A DNA stretch of 34,302 bases from an uncultured beta proteobacterium (GTDB taxonomy: Bacteria; Pseudomonadota; Gammaproteobacteria; Burkholderiales; Burkholderiaceae_C), in contig CAIWRE010000238.1 of NCBI GenBank assembly GCA_903914985.1, forward strand, positions 1 through 34,302. Reading direction: 5' to 3'. Below, piece by piece: positions 18,107-25,273 of the stretch. A program made the position numbers and the translations under genes. The stretch's first letter is position 1. Each line of letters starts with the position of its first letter. The notes under the pieces are model-generated. The model did no database searches. It was not told where the DNA came from and worked only from the letters and a program-made list of their open reading frames with translations.

Positions 18107-18124
18107 AGCGCGCCGCAGCGCGCT
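18107..18124. terminator. GC hairpin between convergent ligase genes
   Basis: Perfect seven-base arms AGCGCGC (18107-18113) and GCGCGCT (18118-18124) enclose the loop CGCA. The hairpin fills the 18-base gap between the two converging stop codons and touches the minus-strand stop. It lacks a T-run, so a two-way terminator or mRNA 3' stabiliser is inferred. Confidence 0.5.
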
Positions 18125-19583
18125 AGCCCTGCAATTGGGCGCGCAACACGGAGCGCTGCACCTTGCCGGTGGGGGTGCGTGGAATCGCTTCAACCTGCAC
18201 CCACTCCACCAGGTGTCCGAAGGCGGCCATGCCGGGCGCTGCCTCTTTTTGCAGGCGCTCCATGCGACCGGCGGCCGTAAACACCACTGCAATGACCACC
18301 GTCTGCACGCCTGAGGGTGTGGACCCCATCAACACGGCGGCGTCGCGGACGTAGTCCAGGCTGCGCAGCTTGGACTCGGCCAGGGCGGGGTTGACTTTCA
18401 TACCGCCGATATTGATCAGGTCGTCTGCGCGGCCCGTCAGTTCCAGCCGCCCGTTGGGCAGCGCACGGCCGAGGTCGCCGGGCCAGAACCAGCCACCCAG
18501 AAAGTGGGCGCTGGTAGCGCCGGGGTCGCCCTCATAGCGCGCAGCCATGTGCGGTGTGCGGACCTTGATATGGCCGGTTTCACCCGCAGGCAGGGTCTGG
18601 TCCGCGTCATTCACGACCTCGACTTCGACCCCGGGTAAGAGTGCAATCCCCGGCTCCATTTGTCGGTCGGGTCCGGCCACTCGCGCGCCAATAAAGCCTA
18701 CTTCGTTGGTGCCGTACATGTCTGCCACCTGGTGTGCGAAAAGTGCCAGGCACTGCGCCACCATGTCTGAAGGCAAAACGCCGCCAAACGCGGTGAGCAT
18801 GATTTTTTGGGGAATCGCAGCTTGCTCAGGCGCAGTTTGCAAGATGGGGCCCAAGTCCATCGGCAGCACCGTAGCGTGGCTGATGCCGAAGTCCTGCAGG
18901 GCCTGCAAAAATGCCCGTCCATCGCGTTTGACCACGGTACCGCCCGCGCGCAGGCATGCGGTCGCTGTGGCGTAAATGCCGCCTATAGAAAAAGGGTGCT
19001 GGATCAGGCACACACTGTCCGGGCCGTAGTGACAAAACCATTGCCAGCGCTCGGTCCAGCCGTTCCACAGACGCCGGTCCAGCAGGATGCGCTTGGCTTC
19101 TCCGGTGGTGCCGGAGGTGCGCAGCAGCCGCAAGGCGGTTTGCTGCGCACGGTCTTGTCCGGGTGCGGGCGGATGAGGCGGATTGCTGTGCCCGCCACAG
19201 GCTTGCGCGTTGACGACGACCACGGGTACCGGATGCACTTGCTGCACCGGCGCAATCAGTGCGCCCACAGAAAACTGCTGCACAAAGCCGGCATTCACTT
19301 CACCGGGCAGGACCGACATGCTGCACAAGCCCAGCTGTTCCAGCGCCAGCAAGCTGACCCACTGCCATAAAAAGTCTTCGGTTGACACTGCGACGACCTG
19401 TCCGGTGCTCAGTGTCGGCAGCGTGCGGCAAAGGTAGGCCGAGCACAGCGTCAGATGTTCTTGCAACTGCGCAAAGGTGCATCTGTGGTTGCCCCACCCT
19501 AGGGCCGCTTTGTCCGGCGTTTTGTGGGCGTAGAACTGCAGTAAATCGGCCGTCGTGGGAAGGGGGCTGATAACATTGTTCAT
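18123..19583 (-). CDS. AMP-forming acyl/aryl ligase (ANL superfamily), copy 2
   Basis: A 486-residue adenylate-forming enzyme. Core motifs are T-S-G-T-T-G-E-A-K (156-164), Y-G-T-N-E, G-W-F-W-P-G-D-L-G, G-R-A-D-D-L-I and P-T-G-K (catalytic Lys 474), so it should be active. The frame extends 41 codons further upstream, but ATG 19583 is chosen because similarity to the other ligase begins just after it. The upstream extension also overlaps the divergent glycosyltransferase gene. The two ligases align along much of their length and are paralogues. They probably activate different acids or act in successive steps. Substrate unknown. Confidence 0.85.
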   Translation of the reverse strand: MNNVISPLPTTADLLQFYAHKTPDKAALGWGNHRCTFAQLQEHLTLCSAYLCRTLPTLSTGQVVAVSTEDFLWQWVSLLALEQLGLCSMSVLPGEVNAGFVQQFSVGALIAPVQQVHPVPVVVVNAQACGGHSNPPHPPAPGQDRAQQTALRLLRTSGTTGEAKRILLDRRLWNGWTERWQWFCHYGPDSVCLIQHPFSIGGIYATATACLRAGGTVVKRDGRAFLQALQDFGISHATVLPMDLGPILQTAPEQAAIPQKIMLTAFGGVLPSDMVAQCLALFAHQVADMYGTNEVGFIGARVAGPDRQMEPGIALLPGVEVEVVNDADQTLPAGETGHIKVRTPHMAARYEGDPGATSAHFLGGWFWPGDLGRALPNGRLELTGRADDLINIGGMKVNPALAESKLRSLDYVRDAAVLMGSTPSGVQTVVIAVVFTAAGRMERLQKEAAPGMAAFGHLVEWVQVEAIPRTPTGKVQRSVLRAQLQG

Positions 19584-19608
19584 AGATTTACCGATTCTGG
19601 AGTTTTTG

Positions 19609-21276
19609 TTGAAAGCTGGACTGTATCTGTACAGCGCCTCGCCCGCGCCGCGCCAAGATGTGTACGACGCGGCCGTGATTTTGCCCACGATCGGACGTTG
19701 GACCACCTTGCAGGCGATTGAATCGGTGTACGCCCAAGTCGATGCTGGAGTGATTCAATTGCTGGTCGGCGTGGATGTGGAGGCTGGCGATTTTTTGCGC
19801 ATTGAGCAATTGCTTCAGTCGCCGCCGCCGCATGTCGATGTAGCGCTTTTCTATCCCGGGTATTCCACCTCGATGCGGCACGGCGGCGTGCACACGTCGG
19901 GCAGTGGTGGCGCCCTGCGGACCATCTTGAGTTACCTGGCCCACAGCAAATACCTTTGTTATCTGGATGACGACAACTGGTGGGCGCCACAGCATGTGAG
20001 TGCCTTGCTGCGTGCGGTAAAGGGAAAGGCCTGGGCTTATGCGGGCCGCAGCTTTGTGCACCCTGAGCACGATCATTGGCAATGCATGGACGATTGGGAG
20101 TCCGTGGGACTGAATGGCGGCGTATTTGCCGCGGAGTTTGGTGGATGGGTGGACCCCAATTGTTTGATCATTGACAAAACGCAGTGTGCTGAGGCATTGG
20201 GCCTGTGGAGCAATGCCTTGACGTTCAAGGGGCAGGGCTGGGGATTGGCGGCTGATCGACGGGTTTTCGCCTGGCTGCGCGACAAACCGGTGGGCGCGAC
20301 GGGGTCGTATACGGTGTACTACCGGATTCGCGCGGACGATCCGAACTTTCATAACCGGATCCACCGATTGAAACCCATCGATGCTTCGCAGTACTACCTG
20401 CCAGCGCAGCACAGTAAAAAGACCGCAGCCCTGGTGATGGTTTGCAAAGGCCGCTTGGCCCATCTGCAACAAAGCCTGCCACGGGTCGCTGCCATCGATG
20501 GCTTGCAGGTGATTGTGGTGGATGACGATTGCCCCCAGCACGCGGGCGACTGGGTGGAGCACAACTACCCGGGCGTTCAGGTAGTGCGGCCTCCCAGCCC
20601 TGTGCCTTTCAACCTGGCACGGGCGCGCAACCTGGGGGCGGCGACGGTTGCTGCACCCTGGATTGTCTTTATGGACGCAGACGTGCTGGTGGCACCGGAG
20701 TTTTCGAAGTGGCTGGAACAGCGGCGTGATCCGGACTGCTTTTATTGCAACGACCGGGCAGTTCCCGAGCTTTCGGGCAGCTTTGTGTGCACCACGCGGT
20801 CCTTCAAGGCCGCTGGAGGCTATGACGAAAATTTCCGGGGTTGGGGGGGTGAAGACTCCGACCTTTACCGCCGCCTGGAACAGGCAGGCTCCACCAAGGC
20901 GCAGATTCCCGCCGCCCTATGGGCCCCGATACCGCATGACGACGCCATGCGCTTTGCGTTTGACGCCGGGCCGCCGTCCAAGGTGGCGGCAACTTTGCGG
21001 ACAAACTGTTACTCGGCGATCAAATACGACCTTCAAGGCTTGGGATTGGATTTTTCCAGGCAAGCGCAATTGGATGCGATTTTGCAAAAAATCAGTGCTT
21101 CGGTGCAGGCCGCTATGGCGCATCCTGCGGTGCAGGAAATTGCGTTCGACTTAGGCCCGCGTCGTGGGCTCATGATGGTGCAGGGATACTCCATCCGGCG
21201 CAAAGTTGTCTACCAAATCAGCCAAGTGGCTTCCACCGCATCCGGGCGCAAGCCCGGCATCGTCAACAACGAATGA
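19609..21276 (+). CDS. Double-domain GT2 glycosyltransferase (two GT-A modules)
   Basis: About 555 residues with two glycosyltransferase folds in tandem. Module 1 (about 18-250) begins A-A-V-I-L-P-T-I-G-R and has an acidic D-D-D-N-W-W motif at 120-125. Module 2 (about 270-470) begins with a short K-G-R-L-A-H-L segment and V-V-D-D-D, has a D-A-D metal motif (356-358), and has the G-W-G-G-E-D-S-D block (E415-D416) of the galactosyltransferase-like Glyco_transf_7C region. The layout recalls two-active-site polymerases such as chondroitin synthases, so it may add alternating sugars; this is inference. The start is uncertain. TTG 19609 is chosen because GGAG at 19599-19602 is six bases upstream; GTG 19660 would also keep the first strand. 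It is divergent from ligase 2 with almost no gap, and it overlaps the next gene (ATGA). Confidence 0.8.
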   Translation: MKAGLYLYSASPAPRQDVYDAAVILPTIGRWTTLQAIESVYAQVDAGVIQLLVGVDVEAGDFLRIEQLLQSPPPHVDVALFYPGYSTSMRHGGVHTSGSGGALRTILSYLAHSKYLCYLDDDNWWAPQHVSALLRAVKGKAWAYAGRSFVHPEHDHWQCMDDWESVGLNGGVFAAEFGGWVDPNCLIIDKTQCAEALGLWSNALTFKGQGWGLAADRRVFAWLRDKPVGATGSYTVYYRIRADDPNFHNRIHRLKPIDASQYYLPAQHSKKTAALVMVCKGRLAHLQQSLPRVAAIDGLQVIVVDDDCPQHAGDWVEHNYPGVQVVRPPSPVPFNLARARNLGAATVAAPWIVFMDADVLVAPEFSKWLEQRRDPDCFYCNDRAVPELSGSFVCTTRSFKAAGGYDENFRGWGGEDSDLYRRLEQAGSTKAQIPAALWAPIPHDDAMRFAFDAGPPSKVAATLRTNCYSAIKYDLQGLGLDFSRQAQLDAILQKISASVQAAMAHPAVQEIAFDLGPRRGLMMVQGYSIRRKVVYQISQVASTASGRKPGIVNNE

Positions 21277-22118
21277 ACACCACCTCACATCCACCCGTTT
21301 GGCAACAGCATGCATCCCAGTGGGAGCTTGTCGGCGCGCCCCTGCGCCCTTCGCCCATCGACGCGGTGCTCATGCGCAGCGCAGTCCTTGCGCGCCACGG
21401 CCAGGCCGCCAGGGACCTCCAGGTAAGCGTGCTGGGCGTGACGCCTGAAGTGGTGGGATTGGATTGGCCGCTTGGATCGACCATCCGGGCCTTTGACCAC
21501 AGCGCAGACATGGTGCAAAAAGTGTGGCGACCGCATCCCACCTTGCACTCCGAGGTCTGTTTGACAGATTGGTCCCAACTGCCGCTGGCCAGCGGCTCGG
21601 TCGATGTGTTTGCAGGCGACAACTCGCTGGGTGCTTTGCCGACGTTTGCCAAGAGTCAGGAGGTATTGCGCGAGTTGCACCGGGCGATCAAGCCCACCGG
21701 TCTGCTGTGCTTGCGCTGCTTTATCGCACCTGCAGTGCCTGAGACGCTCCAGGCCATCAAGGACGACGTGGCGCAGGGGCGGGTGCAAAGTTTTCATGCG
21801 CTGAAGTGGCGTCTGGCGATGGCGCTTTGTTCGGGGCCCGATCAAAACGTGGTGGTCCACCGCATCGTGGAGTGCTTTGACACCCTGTTTCCCGACCGCC
21901 AGGCGCTGTCGCGTGTGCATGGTTGGCCGCTGGTGGTTATCAACACCATTGACGCCTACCGGGACAAGGACGTGCTGTATACCTTTTTCACACTGGCGGC
22001 GTTGGAGCGCTTTGCTGCGCCGTGGTTCACGATCCAAGGCATCCAGTACCCGGACTATGAGCTGGCCCCGAGGTGTCCGACGGTGACCCTGGTGCCCCAC
22101 GCCAGCGCGGCACCGTGA
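21273..22118 (+). CDS. Divergent SAM-dependent methyltransferase-like protein
   Basis: A 281-residue protein with the pattern of a class I methyltransferase. A motif I-like strand V-S-V-L-G-V-T-P-E-V lacks the usual G-x-G-x-G. An acidic strand end (I-R-A-F-D-H-S) could bind the SAM ribose, and L-P-L-A-S-G-S-V-D-V-F-A-G-D matches motif IV. L-R-E-L-H-R-A-I-K-P-T-G-L matches the post-motif-IV helix and strand of this family. The altered motif I leaves open whether it is catalytic. Its ATG overlaps the glycosyltransferase stop by four bases, and its stop overlaps the next start, so it belongs to the operon. Acceptor unknown. Confidence 0.6.
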   Translation: MNTTSHPPVWQQHASQWELVGAPLRPSPIDAVLMRSAVLARHGQAARDLQVSVLGVTPEVVGLDWPLGSTIRAFDHSADMVQKVWRPHPTLHSEVCLTDWSQLPLASGSVDVFAGDNSLGALPTFAKSQEVLRELHRAIKPTGLLCLRCFIAPAVPETLQAIKDDVAQGRVQSFHALKWRLAMALCSGPDQNVVVHRIVECFDTLFPDRQALSRVHGWPLVVINTIDAYRDKDVLYTFFTLAALERFAAPWFTIQGIQYPDYELAPRCPTVTLVPHASAAP

Positions 22119-24046
22119 CTACGCCGGCGCCGGCACGGCACGGTGCATTGCAAAACCCCATCCATTTTTTGCGGGGCTTTGCCTTTGGCCTGCACTACCC
22201 GGCCCTGGTGTTTGCGGTGACGTGGGAGCTTGCGGATGCGCGGTGGCTGAATGCATTGCAGCAGCATCTGGCAGGCATTCCCGGTATGGGCAGTGCATGG
22301 TCCGAAGCGGACCGGGAGCGCTTGGGCGGCAGCCCGCACCACGGCGCACAGGCCCTGCCTCGGATTTTGCATTTGCTGCAACGCAGCGCCGACTTGCCAT
22401 TGTTTGAAGAGGGTAGGGTGATCGCCGTTCAGGGCAGGACATTGCGCTACGCGGTGCCGATTTTTCCCCGCAGCGTCCAGCCCATGCTGGCCACTGTGCG
22501 GGCTTTGCTGCAGGTGGTAGAGCAGCTGGCGGCCGGTGTCACCGAAGTGCCGCTCACGGCCTTGTCTGCCGCGCTGAAGGCCCTGGCCGCGAGCTACACC
22601 TGTGGCTCCAACGTACCGCCCTTTTTGCAAGCCGCCCTGGCCCGTCATTTGCCCTTTACCGAGGTGGCTGGCGAAGTGATTCAGTTCGGACAGGGACGGC
22701 GTGGCCGGTGGTTGCAAAGCTCGTTTACCGACGCCACGCCCCAGATCGCGGCGACGCTGTCGCGTGACAAAAAGCTGTGTGCCCAGGTGTTGCGGCGCGC
22801 CGGCATTCCGGTGCCTGCACATGAGACGGTGCGTTCGGACAAAGACCTCTCAGCCGCCGCGCAACGCTTGGGCTACCCGGTGGTGATCAAGCCTACCGAC
22901 CTGGACGGTGGCGTGGGTGTGGCCGCGGGATTGGACAGCCTCCAGGAGGTCGAACAGGCGTATGTACAGGCCTTGCGGCACTCGCGCAATATTTTGATCG
23001 AGAAGCATATTGCGGGGCGGGACTACCGCCTCACGGTGTTTCAGAACGAGGTGGTGTGGGTGATTGAACGCCAGCCCGCCGGTGTGCAAGGCGACGGGGT
23101 GTCGAGCGTGGTGGAGTTGATTGCGACAGCGAACCAGGATGCTCGCCGAGGCGACGGTGTGCATTCGCCGCTCAAAAGTCTGGTACTTGATGACGAGGCG
23201 CAGTCGCTGCTTCGTCGCGATGGCCTGGACGGACAGTCAATCCCGCCCAAAGGACGCTTTTTGCGCTTTCGCCGAAGTGCCAACATCGCCAGCGGCGGAT
23301 TGCCGATGGCTGTGCCGCTGGCCGCCATCCATCCCGACAACCTGGCCCTGGCGGTGCGTGCCGCACACGCGCTGAAATTGGATCTGGCGGGTGTGGATTT
23401 GTTGATCCCGGACATCGCCGTGTCCTGGCTGGCGGGCGGTGCCGCGGTGTGTGAAGTCAATGCGCAGCCCCAACTCGGCCGCACTACCAGCTTGCATTTG
23501 TATCCGCTGGTGCTGGGCAAGCTGGTGCCGGGCAATGGGCGAATCCCGATCATGTTGGTTTTTGGCGGGGCGCAAGCCGACGCGCTGGTGGAGTCGCTGG
23601 AGGCGCAGTGGTCTGCGCTGGGGCGCGGCCTGGGTGTTGCCGATGCGGCGGGTGTGCGACTCGGTGCGGTGCAGCTGGGCCAGGCTGGCACACCGGCCTA
23701 TCACGCGGGCGCCTTGCTATTGGCGCACACCGGCGTGGATGCCATCGCTGTGGTCGTTAAGGACAAGAGCCTGCTGGAAAACGGGCTGCCGTTTGTCGCC
23801 TTCGATATGCTGGTGGTTACCGGCGACCACGCCTGGGATGCAGATACCCCCGGCAGTGCCACGCCCGATTTCATGGTCCACCAACACGCGTGCGATGGCA
23901 ATTTCATCGCCCTGGGTTTTGCCGACGAAAAAAAGCGCATGCTGGAGACCCTCAGCCCGGGTCGTTTTGACTATGTGGAGCCGGATGGTCAGGGCCTCGT
24001 GGATCGCCTTTGCAGCATCGACCAGCGTCACGAAAGAGGGCCTTGA
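22115..24046 (+). CDS. Cyanophycin synthetase-like ATP-grasp ligase with degenerate Mur-ligase domain
   Basis: A 643-residue protein. Residues ~1-210 resemble the N-terminal region of cyanophycin synthetases. The ATP-grasp domain (~215-470) shows R-D-K-K-L with R-A-G-I-P-V-P, a Lys-bearing V-V-I-K-P strand, I-A-G-R-D-Y-R-L, R-R-S-A-N-I-A-S-G-G and the metal-binding C-E-V-N-A-Q-P segment. From ~476, R-I-P-I-M-L-V-F-G-G aligns with the start of the CphA Mur-ligase domain, where G-T-N-G-K-T-T is expected. The P-loop is gone and the domain is cut short. This recalls CphA2-type enzymes, which need only the ATP-grasp site. It should form an amide between amino acids or on a carboxylate. GTG 22115 is chosen for the GTGA overlap; GTG 22073 is an alternative. 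True cyanophycin synthesis is not shown. Confidence 0.75.
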   Translation: MTTPAPARHGALQNPIHFLRGFAFGLHYPALVFAVTWELADARWLNALQQHLAGIPGMGSAWSEADRERLGGSPHHGAQALPRILHLLQRSADLPLFEEGRVIAVQGRTLRYAVPIFPRSVQPMLATVRALLQVVEQLAAGVTEVPLTALSAALKALAASYTCGSNVPPFLQAALARHLPFTEVAGEVIQFGQGRRGRWLQSSFTDATPQIAATLSRDKKLCAQVLRRAGIPVPAHETVRSDKDLSAAAQRLGYPVVIKPTDLDGGVGVAAGLDSLQEVEQAYVQALRHSRNILIEKHIAGRDYRLTVFQNEVVWVIERQPAGVQGDGVSSVVELIATANQDARRGDGVHSPLKSLVLDDEAQSLLRRDGLDGQSIPPKGRFLRFRRSANIASGGLPMAVPLAAIHPDNLALAVRAAHALKLDLAGVDLLIPDIAVSWLAGGAAVCEVNAQPQLGRTTSLHLYPLVLGKLVPGNGRIPIMLVFGGAQADALVESLEAQWSALGRGLGVADAAGVRLGAVQLGQAGTPAYHAGALLLAHTGVDAIAVVVKDKSLLENGLPFVAFDMLVVTGDHAWDADTPGSATPDFMVHQHACDGNFIALGFADEKKRMLETLSPGRFDYVEPDGQGLVDRLCSIDQRHERGP

Positions 24047-24055
24047 TAATGGCAA

Positions 24056-24973
24056 ATGCACATGAATAGAATTTACCGCTCCGCTGACGAGTTATTGAGC
24101 CTTGAGGCGGCCTTATTGCGCGAGAACTTGCCTCAGGACCGTGACGGCGACCGGCTCTATTCGCTGATCAGTTTTATCCGTTCGCACGCCCGCCGGCCTA
24201 CTGAAAATCCGGTGTTCAATGATGTGCTCTTCCATCTCAACACCAGCGACGAAATACTCAATCCCCTGCGTGTTTTTGTCACTGACAAGGAGCATGGCAA
24301 ACAGTTTATAAAAAGCGTGCTGGGCGATGAGCTGAACGTGCCGACCTTGGCGGTTCTTCGCAACCCAGCCGAAGTGGCGGCGTTTCGTTTTCCTGAACGT
24401 TGTGTTATCAAACCCACACATGCCTCCAGCGAAGTCATTGTCCGTCTTGCCGGTGAGGCGATTGACAGGACGCGCCTTGAATCCTGGTTCCGGCTCAACT
24501 ATTACCAAAAGACGCGGGAAGCCAATTACCGCTACTTGCAACCAAAAATAATTGTCGAACCCATACTGTTTGACAATCCCAAGCTCAGTGATATCAAGGT
24601 ATTTTGCTTCGAGGGCAGGGCCAAACTCCTCTTCGTCGATATCCATTTGGACGGCCGGCGCTTTCGTAAGTTTTACGACATGGACTGGAATCCATTGAAA
24701 TTTTCGCTGCGCTACCCCAACCCTGACCACCTTGTGGTGCCTCGACCGATGAACTTGGCGGCCATGTTGGAAGCAGCAGAACAGCTCAGTCGCCAGTTTT
24801 CATTGGTCAGAATTGATTTGTACTCCGACGGGCAGCGGTTTTATGTGGGTGAAATCACCAACTGCTCGGGCGCCGGATTGGCAAAGTTTGATTCGTATGC
24901 AAGCGAGCTGAGCGCTTCCCGTATGATTTTCGGATCGGCGGGCGTGACGCGCCAGGGGCCGGTGTCTCTATGA
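24056..24973 (+). CDS. TupA-like ATP-grasp enzyme
   Basis: A 305-residue protein resembling the TupA ATP-grasp family (named for teichuronopeptide synthesis). Visible marks are V-F-V-T-D-K-E near the N-terminus, C-V-I-K-P-T-H-A-S-S (ATP-binding Lys strand), I-I-V-E-P-I-L-F, D-I-K-V-F-C-F-E-G, D-M-D-W-N-P-L, R-I-D-L-Y and the C-terminal E-I-T-N-C-S-G-A-G metal-binding segment. Family members are thought to attach amino acids to uronic-acid-containing polymers through amide bonds. Base composition is visibly less G+C-rich than in neighbouring genes, which may mean separate acquisition. It lies nine bases after the CphA-like gene and overlaps the following gene by four bases in its longest form. 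Assigned from pattern memory, so the family is moderately sure. Confidence 0.7.
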   Translation: MHMNRIYRSADELLSLEAALLRENLPQDRDGDRLYSLISFIRSHARRPTENPVFNDVLFHLNTSDEILNPLRVFVTDKEHGKQFIKSVLGDELNVPTLAVLRNPAEVAAFRFPERCVIKPTHASSEVIVRLAGEAIDRTRLESWFRLNYYQKTREANYRYLQPKIIVEPILFDNPKLSDIKVFCFEGRAKLLFVDIHLDGRRFRKFYDMDWNPLKFSLRYPNPDHLVVPRPMNLAAMLEAAEQLSRQFSLVRIDLYSDGQRFYVGEITNCSGAGLAKFDSYASELSASRMIFGSAGVTRQGPVSL

Positions 24974-25005
24974 TGATGCGATGGTCGTTTGTAGGAATGT
25001 GTCCC

Positions 25006-25263
25006 ATGCATGAAAAACTGAGTGCTCCTCCATTCAGGCCCGGCCTGGGCCTGCTGTCCCTGTGTGTCTGGGTGGCCGGTGTCGCCACCGGCACCCCCGC
25101 CTGGGCTTACAAGGTGGAACGGGTCTGCGAGACGACCGAGGCGACGGGCAAGAAACCGGCCATGAAGGTGTGCAAAACCTTGCTGGTCAAGCCTGGTGCC
25201 GATAACAAGGACGCGAAGAAAGAAGAGAAAAAAGAGGAAAAACCAGCCGCAGGCCACCACTAG
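25006..25263 (+). CDS. Small secreted Lys-rich protein
   Basis: An 85-residue protein with a signal peptide (K/R-containing start, hydrophobic stretch G-L-L-S-L-C-V-W-V-A-G-V, cleavage after P-A-W-A near residue 34). The mature 51 residues hold two Cys (positions 7 and 22) and 12 Lys, and end in an alternating K/E tail and H-H. ATG 25006 is chosen because AGGA (24993-24996) is nine bases upstream and the signal peptide begins there. The frame is open from ATG 24970, which overlaps the TupA-like stop, so coupling to the operon is likely either way. No family recognised. It stops 10 bases before the convergent ABC-F stop. Confidence 0.65.
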   Translation: MHEKLSAPPFRPGLGLLSLCVWVAGVATGTPAWAYKVERVCETTEATGKKPAMKVCKTLLVKPGADNKDAKKEEKKEEKPAAGHH

Positions 25264-25273
25264 GCGGCTGCGC

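Noticed and set aside
19584..19706. Longer start for ligase 2 (41 extra codons up to 19706)
   Set aside because: The extension has no ligase-like sequence and overlaps the divergent glycosyltransferase coding region; ATG 19583 fits the paralogue.
22115..24046. Canonical cyanophycin synthetase (cphA)
   Set aside because: The Mur-ligase P-loop is missing and the protein is too short, so the gene symbol was not given.
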